From: Actinomycetales bacterium
GTDB lineage: Bacteria > Actinomycetota > Actinomycetes > S36-B12
Direction: 5' to 3'
Length of the DNA: 11,643 nucleotides
Assembly (NCBI GenBank): GCA_017849335.1
Contig: JAFIHP010000213.1
Coordinates: forward strand, 1-11,643
Part shown: positions 1 through 7,389 of the stretch, in pieces
Position numbering within the stretch: position 1 is the stretch's first letter
How the letters are laid out: each line of letters begins with the position of its first letter
The notes under the pieces: generated by a model
Database searches by the model: none
Told to the model about the DNA's origin: nothing
What the model saw: the letters and a program-made list of their open reading frames with translations, nothing else
Made by a program: the position numbers and the translations under genes

Positions 1-1
1 G

Positions 2-676
2 GACAAGCAGTACTACTCCTACGCGGAGTCGATCCCCGGCCCGACCACCGAGCGGTTCCAGGCGCTCGCGGCGGAGCTCGGCATGGTGATGGTGCTGCCG
101 ATGTACGAGGAGGAGCAGCCCGGCGTCCTCTACAACACCGCGGCGGTCGTCGACGCGGACGGGACCTATCTCGGCAAGTACCGCAAGCAGCACATCCCGC
201 ACGTGGAGGGCTTCTGGGAGAAGTTCTACTTCCGGCCGGGCAACGGCGGCTACCCCGTCTTCGACACCGCGGTCGGCAAGGTCGGCGTCTACATCTGCTA
301 CGACCGGCACTTCCCGGAGGGGTGGCGGGCGCTCGGCCTGAACGGCGCCCAGATCGTGTTCAACCCGTCGGCCACGTCGCGCGGGCTCTCGCAGTACCTG
401 TGGAGCATCGAGCAGCCCGCCGCCGCCGTCGCCAACGAGTACTACGTCGGCGCGATCAACCGCGTCGGCATCGAGGACCTCGGTGCCGACGACTTCTACG
501 GCCAGTCCTACTTCATCGATCCCGAGGGCAGCTACGTCGGCGAGAAGGGCGATCCCTACCAGCCCGACCTGATCGGCCGCGACCTCGACATGGAGCTGCT
601 GCGGACCGTCCGCGACCGGTGGCAGTTCTACCGCGACCGCCGCCCCGACGCCTACGGCGATCTGGTCCGTCCGTAG
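2..676 (+). CDS. Beta-ureidopropionase (N-carbamoyl-beta-alanine amidohydrolase), 5' partial
   Basis: Nitrilase-superfamily C-N hydrolase. It is expected to cleave N-carbamoyl-beta-alanine or N-carbamoyl-beta-aminoisobutyrate to the beta-amino acid, CO2 and NH3, the third step of reductive pyrimidine breakdown in the cytoplasm. The reading frame is open from base 2, so the start lies upstream; 224 residues are visible, including 27 before the first in-frame ATG at 83. Two of the three Glu-Lys-Cys catalytic residues are visible: the Lys in GKYRKQHIPH (codon 185-187) and the nucleophile Cys in VYICYDRHFPEG (codon 296-298). The first catalytic Glu should lie in the missing N-terminus. The segments HVEGFWEKFYFRPGN and FNPSATSRGLSQYLW resemble bacterial beta-ureidopropionases more than aliphatic nitrilases. 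The dihydropyrimidinase gene starts 37 bases downstream, which supports the pathway assignment. Another carbamoyl-amide hydrolase of the same clade is possible. Confidence 0.88.
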   Translation, partial: DKQYYSYAESIPGPTTERFQALAAELGMVMVLPMYEEEQPGVLYNTAAVVDADGTYLGKYRKQHIPHVEGFWEKFYFRPGNGGYPVFDTAVGKVGVYICYDRHFPEGWRALGLNGAQIVFNPSATSRGLSQYLWSIEQPAAAVANEYYVGAINRVGIEDLGADDFYGQSYFIDPEGSYVGEKGDPYQPDLIGRDLDMELLRTVRDRWQFYRDRRPDAYGDLVRP

Positions 677-699
677 CCCGCTGCCTCCATCGCTCGCCG

Positions 700-706
700 A
701 GAAGGG
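700..706 (+). promoter_or_regulatory. Ribosome binding site that decides the dihydropyrimidinase start
   Basis: AGAAGGG lies 7 bases before the ATG at 714 but only 1 base before the in-frame GTG at 708. The spacing favours ATG 714 as the real start. Confidence 0.6.
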
Positions 707-713
707 TGTGACC

Positions 714-2132
714 ATGACGATCCTCATCAAGGGCGGCACCGTCGTGACCGCGACCGGAAGCTCGCTGGCCGACGTGCTCGTCGACGGCGAGACGATCGCC
801 GCCGTGCTGGCGCCCGGCGACTCGGCCCTGGGGACCGACCTCGCCGCGTCGGCCGAACGGGTCATCGACGCGACCGGGAAGTACGTCGTGCCCGGCGGCA
901 TCGACGGCCACACCCACATGGAGATGCCCTTCGGCGGGACAGTGGCCTCGGACACGTTCGCGACGGGCACGCGGGCGGCGGCCTGGGGCGGCACGACGAC
1001 GATCATCGACTTCGCCGTGCAGAAGCAGGGCGAGCGCGTGCAGGACTGCCTCGCGGCGTGGCACCAGAAGGCGGCGGGCAACTGCGCCATCGACTACGGG
1101 TTCCACCAGGTCGTCGGCGGCGTGGACGCCGAGTCGCTCAAGGCGATGGACGAGCTGGTCGACGAGGGCGTCACGACGTTCAAGCTGTTCATGGCCTACC
1201 CCGGCGTCTTCCTCAGCAGCGACGGCCAGATCCTCCAGGCCATGCAGCAGGCCGCCAGCAACGGCTCGATGATCATGATGCACGCCGAGAACGGCAGTGC
1301 GATCGACGTGCTGGTCGCGCAGGCGCTGGCCGCCGGCAACACGGACCCGAAGTACCACTCGCTCACGCGCCCCTGGGAGACCGAGGCGGAGGCGACCAAC
1401 CGCGCGATCATGCTCGCCCGGCTCACCGGGGCACCGCTGTACATCGTCCACATGTCCGCCAAGCAGGCCGTCCACGTGCTCCAGGCCAACCGGGACGAGG
1501 GCTACAACGTCTTCGGCGAGACCTGCCCGCAGTACCTGTACCTCTCCTTGGAAGACCAGTTGTCGCAGCCCGGGTTCGAAGGGGCGAAGTGGGTCTGCTC
1601 CACGCCGCTGCGCTCGAAGGCCGAGCAGCACCAGGACGAGCTGTGGCGCTACCTGCGCACGAACGACCTGTCCGTGATCAGCACCGACCACTGCCCCTTC
1701 TGCTTCAAGGAGCAGAAGGAGATGGGCCTGGGCGACTTCTCGAAGATCCCCAACGGGATCGGCTCGGTCGAGCACCGGATGGACCTGATCTTCCAGGGCG
1801 TCGTCGAGGGGCGCATCACCCTGGAGCGCTGGGTCGAGCTGTGCTCGACCACCCCCGCGCGCATGTTCGGCCTCTACGGCCGCAAGGGCGCCATCGCGCC
1901 CGGCTTCGACGCCGACATCGTCGTCTACGACCCCGCGGGACGGACGGAGATCGGGCTCCACAAGACGCACCACATGAACATGGACCACTCCGCCTGGGAG
2001 GGGTTCACCATCGACGGCCACGTGGACACCGTGCTGTCCCGCGGCAAGGTGATCATCGACGAGAACGCCTATCTCGGGGCGAAGGGCGACGGGGTGTTCC
2101 TGCGCCGCGGCCTGTCCCAGTACCTGATCTGA
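714..2132 (+). CDS. hydA: Dihydropyrimidinase (D-hydantoinase family)
   Basis: Binuclear-metal amidohydrolase that hydrolytically opens 5,6-dihydrouracil or dihydrothymine to the N-carbamoyl-beta-amino acid. The protein has 472 residues, the usual family length. All metal ligands are visible: H66 and H68 in GGIDGHTHMEMPFGG, the Lys to be carboxylated K157 in TTFKLFMAYPG, H190 in MIMMHAENG, H246 in LYIVHMSA and D325 in ISTDHCPF. The Tyr of FMAYPG matches the conserved substrate/transition-state Tyr of dihydropyrimidinases. The C-terminal GLYGRKGAIAPGFDADIVVYDP and HHMNMDHSAWEG are typical of this family. ATG 714 is chosen over GTG 708 because of the AGAAGGG spacing. It sits between the beta-ureidopropionase and the semialdehyde dehydrogenase, so a role in pyrimidine catabolism is likelier than use of 5-substituted hydantoins, although such enzymes often accept both. 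Confidence 0.93.
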   Translation: MTILIKGGTVVTATGSSLADVLVDGETIAAVLAPGDSALGTDLAASAERVIDATGKYVVPGGIDGHTHMEMPFGGTVASDTFATGTRAAAWGGTTTIIDFAVQKQGERVQDCLAAWHQKAAGNCAIDYGFHQVVGGVDAESLKAMDELVDEGVTTFKLFMAYPGVFLSSDGQILQAMQQAASNGSMIMMHAENGSAIDVLVAQALAAGNTDPKYHSLTRPWETEAEATNRAIMLARLTGAPLYIVHMSAKQAVHVLQANRDEGYNVFGETCPQYLYLSLEDQLSQPGFEGAKWVCSTPLRSKAEQHQDELWRYLRTNDLSVISTDHCPFCFKEQKEMGLGDFSKIPNGIGSVEHRMDLIFQGVVEGRITLERWVELCSTTPARMFGLYGRKGAIAPGFDADIVVYDPAGRTEIGLHKTHHMNMDHSAWEGFTIDGHVDTVLSRGKVIIDENAYLGAKGDGVFLRRGLSQYLI

Positions 2133-2170
2133 CCGACGACGAACGACCGACGACGAACGACCGACGACGA
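2131..2170 (+). repeat. 14-bp tandem repeat, about 2.7 copies
   Basis: The unit CCGACGACGAACGA occurs perfectly at 2133-2146 and 2147-2160, with ten bases of a third copy at 2161-2170. The array begins at the stop codon of the dihydropyrimidinase gene (TGA 2130-2132) and fills the first part of the 95-base gap before mmsA. It has no inverted symmetry of the terminator type. It could be a slippage-prone microsatellite or a direct-repeat operator; nothing in the sequence decides between these. Confidence 0.85.
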
Positions 2171-2209
2171 CCCGCCCGGATCGTCGCCGCTGCTACCTCA
2201 CCACCACCT

Positions 2210-2215
2210 GAAGGG
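2210..2215 (+). promoter_or_regulatory. Ribosome binding site for mmsA
   Basis: GAAGGG lies 12 bases before GTG 2228. Two in-frame TTG codons (2216, 2219) are nearer, but at 0 and 3 bases they are too close to be served by it. The spacing is long, so the start assignment is less certain than for the other genes. Confidence 0.45.
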
Positions 2216-2227
2216 TTGTTGATATCC

Positions 2228-3715
2228 GTGCGCACCATCGACCACTGGATCGACGGAGCTGTCACTTCGTCCACGTCGGGCCGCGTCGGTCCGGTGTACA
2301 ACCCTGCGACCGGGCAGCAGCAGGCCGCCGTCGCGCTCGCCTCCGTCGAGGAGGTCGACGCCGCCGTGGCGGCCGCGAAGGCGGCGTTCCCCGGCTGGCG
2401 GAACACGTCGCTGTCCCGTCGCGCGGAGGTCATGTTCCGCTTCCGCGAGCTCGTCGTGTCGCATCGGGACGAGATCGCCGAGCTGGTCTCGATCGAGCAC
2501 GGCAAGGTGCCCAGCGACGCCGCCGGGGAGCTCGCGCGTGGGATCGAGAACATCGAGTTCGCCTGCGGCATCCCGGCGATGCTGAAGGGCGGCTACTCCG
2601 AAGGCGTCTCCGGCGGCGTCGACGTGTACTCGATCCGGCAGCCGCTGGGCGTCGTCGTCGGCATCACACCGTTCAACTTCCCGGCGATGGTCCCGATGTG
2701 GATGTTCGCCAACGCGATCGCCACCGGCAACACGTTCGTGCTCAAGCCCAGCGAGAAGGACCCGTCCGTGTCGCTTCTCCTGGCGGACCTGCTCGCGCAG
2801 GCCGGCCTGCCGAACGGCGTGTTCAACGTCGTCCAGGGTGACAAGACGGCCGTCGACCGGCTGCTGGAGCACCCGGACGTCGAGGCGATCAGCTTCGTCG
2901 GCTCGACGCCGATCGCCCAGCACATCTACACGACCGGCACCGCGAACGGGAAGCGAGTCCAGGCCTTGGGCGGTGCGAAGAACCACATGATCGTCCTTCC
3001 CGACGCGGACATCGAGATGGCCGCCGACGCGGCGGTGAGCGCCGCCTACGGCTCGGCCGGTGAGCGCTGCATGGCGGTCTCCGTCGTCGTCGCCGTCGGC
3101 GGCGTGGGCGCCCGTCTCGTCGATGCCATCACCGCCCGGATGCCCAAGTTGCGCGTCGGGCCCGGCACAGACCCGGACGCCGAGATGGGTCCGCTGATCA
3201 CGCGCGAGCACCGCGACAAGGTGTCGTCGTACCTCGCAGGCGCACCGGCGGAGGGCGCCACCGTCGTCGTCGACGGCCGGGAGGCCGATCTGCCCGCTGA
3301 CGGCTTCTTCCTCGGGGTGTCGCTCATCGACAACGTGGCCCCCGGGATGGCCTGCTACGAGGACGAGATCTTCGGGCCGGTCCTGACCGTCACGCGCGTG
3401 GACACCTACGACGAGGCGGTCGACCTCATCAACAACCACCGCTACGGCAACGGGACGGCCATCTTCACGCGCGACGGCGGTGCGGCGCGCCAGTTCCAGC
3501 ACGACATCAAGGTCGGCATGGTGGGCATCAACGTGCCGATCCCCGTTCCCGTGGCCTACTACAGCTTCGGAGGCTGGAAGGCGTCGATCTTCGGCGACAC
3601 CAACATCTACGGCCCGTCCGGAATCGACTTCTACACGCGCACCAAGACCGTGACCTCGCGGTGGCCCGACCCGTCGACCTCCACGGTCGACCTCGGGTTC
3701 CCTCGCACTCGCTGA
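2228..3715 (+). CDS. mmsA: CoA-acylating (methyl)malonate-semialdehyde dehydrogenase
   Basis: NAD-dependent enzyme that oxidises and decarboxylates methylmalonate semialdehyde to propionyl-CoA, or malonate semialdehyde to acetyl-CoA. The protein has 495 residues from GTG 2228, normal for the family. Visible motifs are GITPFNFP (145-152), the cofactor-site Lys K173 in VLKPSE, the Rossmann-type FVGSTPIA (from 223), the nucleophile C281 in GERCMAVS and EIFGPV (380-385). The motif LGGAKNH is preceded by Gln-Ala, not by the Glu that acts as general base in hydrolytic aldehyde dehydrogenases. That absence is characteristic of the CoA-dependent MmsA group and supports the name over a generic aldehyde dehydrogenase. 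In this setting it would consume the semialdehydes made by transamination of beta-alanine (from uracil) and beta-aminoisobutyrate (from thymine). A role in valine or inositol catabolism is the alternative, but the neighbours argue for pyrimidines. Confidence 0.92.
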   Translation: MRTIDHWIDGAVTSSTSGRVGPVYNPATGQQQAAVALASVEEVDAAVAAAKAAFPGWRNTSLSRRAEVMFRFRELVVSHRDEIAELVSIEHGKVPSDAAGELARGIENIEFACGIPAMLKGGYSEGVSGGVDVYSIRQPLGVVVGITPFNFPAMVPMWMFANAIATGNTFVLKPSEKDPSVSLLLADLLAQAGLPNGVFNVVQGDKTAVDRLLEHPDVEAISFVGSTPIAQHIYTTGTANGKRVQALGGAKNHMIVLPDADIEMAADAAVSAAYGSAGERCMAVSVVVAVGGVGARLVDAITARMPKLRVGPGTDPDAEMGPLITREHRDKVSSYLAGAPAEGATVVVDGREADLPADGFFLGVSLIDNVAPGMACYEDEIFGPVLTVTRVDTYDEAVDLINNHRYGNGTAIFTRDGGAARQFQHDIKVGMVGINVPIPVPVAYYSFGGWKASIFGDTNIYGPSGIDFYTRTKTVTSRWPDPSTSTVDLGFPRTR

Positions 3716-3764
3716 CGCAGTCGCACCTGCCATAACCTGTCCCCCGCGGCGAAAGGCACCATCC

Positions 3765-4793
3765 ATGGACATCGGAGTCGTGTTGCAGTGCACGCCCCCC
3801 GCGGCGCGTGTCATCGACCTGGCCCGCCGGGCGGAGACCTACGGGTTCTCGTACGTGTGGACCTTCGACTCGCACATCCTGTGGGAGGAGCCCTACGTCA
3901 TCTACAGCAAGATCCTCGACGAGACGCGCAAGGTCGTCGTCGGCCCGATGGTGACGAACCCGGCGACCCGTGACGTCACCGTCACGGCGTCGGTGTTCGC
4001 CACCCTCAACGAGATGTACGGCAATCGGACGGTGGTCGGGATCGGGCGGGGCGACTCCGCGGTGCGGGTCACCAACGGCAAGCCGGTCACCGTCGCGGAA
4101 CTGCGGCAGGCCGTCCTCGACATCAAGGGCCTGGCCAACGGCGAGGCCGTCGAGTACAAGGGCAACCATCTGCGGCTGCCGTGGGCGACGGCGAGCCGGA
4201 CGCCGGTATGGGTCGCCGCCTACGGACCGAAGGTCCTCGCGCTCACCGGCGAGGTCGGCGACGGGTTCATCCTGCAGCTCGCCGACCCGTCGATCGCCGA
4301 GTGGACGATCGCGGCGGTGAAGCAGGCCGCCGCCGAGGCGGGGCGCGACCCTGACGACCTGTACATCTGCGTTGCCGCGCCCGCCTACGTGACCGACGGT
4401 TCGCCTGAGGCGCACGCGCACGCACGGGACCAGCTGCGCTGGTTCGGCGGCATGGTCGGCAACCACGTCGCCGACATCGTGACGCGCTACGGGGACTCCG
4501 GCGTCGTCCCCCAGGCACTGACCGACTACATCAAGGAACGGCAGGGGTACGACTACAACCAGCACGGCCAGGCCGGCAACACGCACACCGACTTCGTACC
4601 CGACGAGATCATCGACCGCTTCTGCCTCATCGGCCCGCCGGAGGAGCACATCCGCCGGATCCAGGAGCTGAAGGCGCTCGGCGTCGACCAGTTCGCCGTC
4701 TACCTGCAGCACGACGACAAGGACCACACTCTCGCCCAGTACGGCGAGAAGGTCATCCCGGCCGTCCAGGAGCATCTGCTCGCGACGTCCTAG
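3765..4793 (+). CDS. LLM-class (luciferase-like) flavin/F420-dependent oxidoreductase
   Basis: A 342-residue TIM-barrel enzyme of the bacterial luciferase-like superfamily. The N-terminal MDIGVVLQ strand, YGFSYVWTFDSH (26-37), VTNPATRDVTVTASVFATLNE (about 63-83) and GNRTVVGIGRGDS (86-98) form the usual cofactor-side layout. They resemble the F420-dependent Mer-like branch, in particular the group often annotated as the CPS_4043-type F420 oxidoreductase family (recalled, not searched). A good ribosome binding site, GAAAGG at 3751-3756, lies 8 bases before the ATG. The gene follows mmsA by 49 bases and so is probably cotranscribed with the pyrimidine genes. Its reaction is unknown: it might reduce a pyrimidine ring, act on an intermediate, or serve an unrelated step. 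It does not resemble, as far as I can recall, the uracil monooxygenase RutA at its N-terminus. Family placement is confident; cofactor and substrate are not. Confidence 0.85.
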   Translation: MDIGVVLQCTPPAARVIDLARRAETYGFSYVWTFDSHILWEEPYVIYSKILDETRKVVVGPMVTNPATRDVTVTASVFATLNEMYGNRTVVGIGRGDSAVRVTNGKPVTVAELRQAVLDIKGLANGEAVEYKGNHLRLPWATASRTPVWVAAYGPKVLALTGEVGDGFILQLADPSIAEWTIAAVKQAAAEAGRDPDDLYICVAAPAYVTDGSPEAHAHARDQLRWFGGMVGNHVADIVTRYGDSGVVPQALTDYIKERQGYDYNQHGQAGNTHTDFVPDEIIDRFCLIGPPEEHIRRIQELKALGVDQFAVYLQHDDKDHTLAQYGEKVIPAVQEHLLATS

Positions 4794-4841
4794 GTCACAA
4801 GTCTGCAACGGCGCCGGTGAATTTACGGGAGTGAAACGCGC

Positions 4842-5759
4842 GTGGGTGAGTCTTCGCAGGTGGCAGTGGCGAGCGGATCCGCAACCGGCCGCTCCCCTGT
4901 CGCGCGACGGGTGCGCAACGGCGCGGTGTCGTTCGGCTGGGCGATCGCCGGCGTTCTGCTCGCCGTCCTGTTGTGGGAGCTGGTCAAGTGGGTCGGCACG
5001 CTGGTGTCGCTCCCGTTCGACACCAGCGACCAAGCCATGCCGCACGTGTGGGAGATGATCGCCGGCTTCGGCCAGCCGGAGGTGCGCGGCTCGGACACGA
5101 CCGTGCTGCAGGCCGTCGCCGCGGCAACCGGGTACTCGCTGATGATCGCGCTGTGCGGATTCGCGATCGGCGTGGGGATCGGACTGCTGCTGGCGATCAT
5201 CATGCAGCGGTTCGCCTTCATGGAACGCGGCATGCTGCCGTTCGTCATCGCCTCGCAGACGGTGCCGCTCATCGCCCTCGCCCCGTTGATCGTCGGCATC
5301 GGCAACCGCATCAGCGTCGGCCCGCTGCAGTGGGGTACCACGCAGTCCGTGATGTTCATCGCGGCCTACCTCGCGTTCTTCCCCATGAGCGTCGGGGCGC
5401 TGCGCGGCCTCAAGGCGCCGTCAGCGACCGCGCTCGAACTCATGCGCTCGTATGCGGCCACCCCACGCCAGACCCTGTTCCGACTCCGGTTCCCCGCCTC
5501 GATCCCCTACCTGATCCCCGCGATGAAGGTGTCCGCCGCCTCGGCGGTCGTCGGTACCGTCGTCGCCGAGATCTCCACCGGCGTACGGGGCGGAATCGGC
5601 CGGCTGATCGTCGCGTACGCCCGGGAGGCCACGAGCCAGCCGGCCAAGGTCTACGTCGCCGTGTTCGGGGCGATCGCCCTGGGCCTCATCGCCGCCGGGC
5701 TGGTGACGCTCCTCGACGTCGCCGTGTCCCGCAACCTGCCCAAGGAGGAGGTCGCATGA
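4842..5759 (+). CDS. ABC transporter permease (SsuC/ThiX-like), first of two
   Basis: Inner-membrane subunit of a BPD_transp_1-type importer, 305 residues. Hydrophobic segments lie near residues 32-52, 97-120, 131-153, 168-188 and 270-292, with a further moderately hydrophobic stretch near 232-246. The cytoplasmic coupling (EAA) loop is at about 199-222, beginning ELMRSYAATP and ending FPASIPYL; the usual invariant Gly is Ala205 here. The N-terminal 30 residues are hydrophilic. The start is GTG 4842, with GGGAG at 4827-4831 ten bases upstream; there is no competing upstream ATG. The stop codon overlaps the ATPase start (ATGA 5756-5759), so the two are translationally coupled. The gene begins 48 bases after the oxidoreductase gene, so it may belong to the same operon. 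The NMT1/THI5-like binding protein downstream and the pyrimidine genes upstream suggest a pyrimidine-like substrate; this is inference. Confidence 0.9.
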   Translation: MGESSQVAVASGSATGRSPVARRVRNGAVSFGWAIAGVLLAVLLWELVKWVGTLVSLPFDTSDQAMPHVWEMIAGFGQPEVRGSDTTVLQAVAAATGYSLMIALCGFAIGVGIGLLLAIIMQRFAFMERGMLPFVIASQTVPLIALAPLIVGIGNRISVGPLQWGTTQSVMFIAAYLAFFPMSVGALRGLKAPSATALELMRSYAATPRQTLFRLRFPASIPYLIPAMKVSAASAVVGTVVAEISTGVRGGIGRLIVAYAREATSQPAKVYVAVFGAIALGLIAAGLVTLLDVAVSRNLPKEEVA

Positions 5760-6586
5760 CCGCGACAGCACCGGCCACCGCGCGATCGGCCGTCCACGCC
5801 GAGGGCGTGTGGAAGATCTTCAACGAAGGGCAGCCCGGCGAGGTCACGGCGTTGCAGGACGTGACCCTCGACGTCGCCGAGGGCGAGTTCGTGTCGCTCA
5901 TCGGACCCTCCGGCTGCGGCAAGAGCACGTTGTTGCGCGTCATCGCCGACCTCACCCACGCGACGCGCGGGGACATGCAGGTCGCGGGGCTGTCTGCCGC
6001 GCAGGCACGGCAGGAGCAGAAGTACGGCATGGCCTTCCAGCAGGCCGCCCTGTTCGACTGGCGCACGGTCCGGCGCAACGTCGAGCTCCCCCTGGAGCTC
6101 CAAGGCTGGGACAAGGCCCGACGATCGGCGCGAGCGATGGAGCTGCTCGAGATGGTGCAGCTCGCCGACTTCGCCGACCATCGACCGTGGGAGCTGTCCG
6201 GCGGGATGCAGCAACGCGTGGCCATCGCCCGGTCGCTCGCCGTCGACCCGCCCCTGCTGCTGATGGACGAGCCGTTCGGGGCGCTCGACGAGATGACGCG
6301 GGAGCGCATGCAGAACGAGCTGCTGCGGATCCGTCGCGAGACCGGCAAGAGCATCATCTTCGTGACGCACTCGATCCCCGAGGCCGTCTACCTGTCCGAC
6401 CGCGTCGTCGTCATGTCTCCGCGTCCGGGCCGCATCACCGAGATCGTCCCGATCTCGCTCGGCGAGCGGACCGAGGACACCCGCGAGGCGGAGGAGTTTT
6501 ACGCCGGTGTCACTGCCGTGCGCGAGGCCCTGCGGGGACACCCGCACGACGGGTCATCCGTCCGCGCTCGGGTCGGCGAGGTGTAG
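5756..6586 (+). CDS. ABC transporter ATP-binding protein (SsuB/TauB-like)
   Basis: Cytoplasmic ATPase that powers the importer, 276 residues, a full single nucleotide-binding domain. All motifs are intact: Walker A GPSGCGKST (50-58), the Q-loop in AFQQAALFDW (about 93-102), the signature LSGGMQQR (147-154), Walker B LLLMDEP (167-173), the D-loop GALD (175-178) and the switch His H205 in FVTHSIPEA. The pattern FDWRTVRRNVELPLEL and the final SPRPGRI segment are those of the nitrate/sulfonate/taurine/thiamine-precursor group of importers. The start ATG 5756 overlaps the stop of the preceding permease. The next permease starts directly after the stop codon, so all three subunits are probably made in coupled fashion. 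Motifs alone do not give the substrate. Confidence 0.95.
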   Translation: MTATAPATARSAVHAEGVWKIFNEGQPGEVTALQDVTLDVAEGEFVSLIGPSGCGKSTLLRVIADLTHATRGDMQVAGLSAAQARQEQKYGMAFQQAALFDWRTVRRNVELPLELQGWDKARRSARAMELLEMVQLADFADHRPWELSGGMQQRVAIARSLAVDPPLLLMDEPFGALDEMTRERMQNELLRIRRETGKSIIFVTHSIPEAVYLSDRVVVMSPRPGRITEIVPISLGERTEDTREAEEFYAGVTAVREALRGHPHDGSSVRARVGEV

Positions 6587-7357
6587 ATGGCACACCGACT
6601 CAGGGCCGTCTGGCCGCCGCTGCTGTTCGCGGCGGTGTTCCTCGGCCTGTGGCAGCTGCTCGTCGTGTCGCGCGACATCAAGCCGTACCTGCTCCCGGCA
6701 CCGAGCCTGATCTGGCAGAACTTCTCCGGCGAGCTCGGCCTCATGAGCTCGACTGCTCTCTACACGGCCACCACCGCACTGCTCGGGCTGGTCCTGGGGA
6801 CACTCGTCGGCCTGGTGCTCGCCCTGCTCGCGCAGCGGTTCATCGTCGTCAACCATCTGATGACCCCGTTGGCCGCCGGTCTGGCAGCGGTTCCGATCGT
6901 CGCGTTGACACCGATCCTCAACAACATGTTCGACATCACCAGTCGGACGCCACGCGTCCTCGTGACGATGATCATCGTGTTCTTCCCCGTCTACGTGAAC
7001 GTCATGCGCGGCCTCGTGCAGGTGCAGCCGGTGCAGCTGGAGCTCATGCGATCGATGAACGCCGCGCCCGGAACCGTGGTCCGACTCCTGCGCATTCCGA
7101 ACGCGATCCCGTTCTTCTTCACCGCGATGAAGGTGGCTGCACCGCTGTCGGTCATCGCCGCGCTGGTGTCGGAGTACTTCGGCGGTCCCCAGCTCGGGCT
7201 CGGCAGTCGGATCGCCTCGGCCGCCGCGAACACGGCGTACGGACGCGCGTGGGCGTACGTCGTCGCGGCGATCATCACGGGCCTGGTGTTCTACCTCGCA
7301 GTCCTCGCCGCCGAGCGGCTGGCTGCCCCCTGGACGGGTCGCTCACGGTCGACCTGA
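6587..7357 (+). CDS. ABC transporter permease (SsuC/ThiX-like), second of two
   Basis: A second membrane subunit of the same family, 256 residues. Hydrophobic segments lie near 9-27, 60-82, 95-112, 122-145, 182-197 and 221-243. The coupling loop is at about 152-175, beginning ELMRSMNAAP and ending IPNAIPFF; the invariant Gly position is Asn158. It shares ELMRS and a following AMKV segment with the first permease, so the two are divergent paralogues and probably form a heterodimeric membrane channel. ATG 6587 directly follows the TAG of the ATPase gene, with GAGG at 6578-6581 as ribosome binding site. Importers of the Ssu/Tau/Thi type usually have a single permease gene, so the permease-ATPase-permease order is notable. 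The N-terminal half carries the AVWPPLLFAAVFLGLWQLL membrane anchor expected of this family. Confidence 0.9.
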   Translation: MAHRLRAVWPPLLFAAVFLGLWQLLVVSRDIKPYLLPAPSLIWQNFSGELGLMSSTALYTATTALLGLVLGTLVGLVLALLAQRFIVVNHLMTPLAAGLAAVPIVALTPILNNMFDITSRTPRVLVTMIIVFFPVYVNVMRGLVQVQPVQLELMRSMNAAPGTVVRLLRIPNAIPFFFTAMKVAAPLSVIAALVSEYFGGPQLGLGSRIASAAANTAYGRAWAYVVAAIITGLVFYLAVLAAERLAAPWTGRSRST

Positions 7358-7377
7358 GAACCGCCACACGAGAAATC

Positions 7378-7384
7378 AAGGAGG
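7378..7384 (+). promoter_or_regulatory. Strong ribosome binding site of the binding-protein gene
   Basis: A perfect AAGGAGG lies 5 bases before ATG 7390. It is the strongest Shine-Dalgarno in the window and fits the need for excess binding protein over the membrane subunits. Confidence 0.75.
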
Positions 7385-7389
7385 AGAGA

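Noticed and set aside
513..2021. Long minus-strand open frame of 502 codons opposite the ureidopropionase and dihydropyrimidinase genes
   Set aside because: Its composition is the Arg/Val/Asp/Gly-rich shadow expected opposite a high-GC gene, with no recognisable motif, while the plus strand carries clear catalytic motifs.
1058..2227. Upstream extension of the mmsA frame into the dihydropyrimidinase gene
   Set aside because: The frame stays open by composition only; the extension is Arg/Pro-rich and out of frame with dihydropyrimidinase. The MmsA homology begins near GTG 2228.
2198..3814. Minus-strand open frame of 538 codons opposite mmsA
   Set aside because: Mirror of mmsA codon structure with no motif of its own.
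3765..4793. Assignment of the luciferase-like protein as RutA (uracil monooxygenase)
   Set aside because: Its N-terminus and nucleotide-side motifs look like the F420-dependent Mer-type branch, and no other rut gene is present. The reductive-pathway genes are.
4973..5755. Upstream extension of the ATPase frame into the first permease
   Set aside because: Out-of-frame translation of the permease gene. The ATPase homology begins just after ATG 5756, which overlaps the permease stop.
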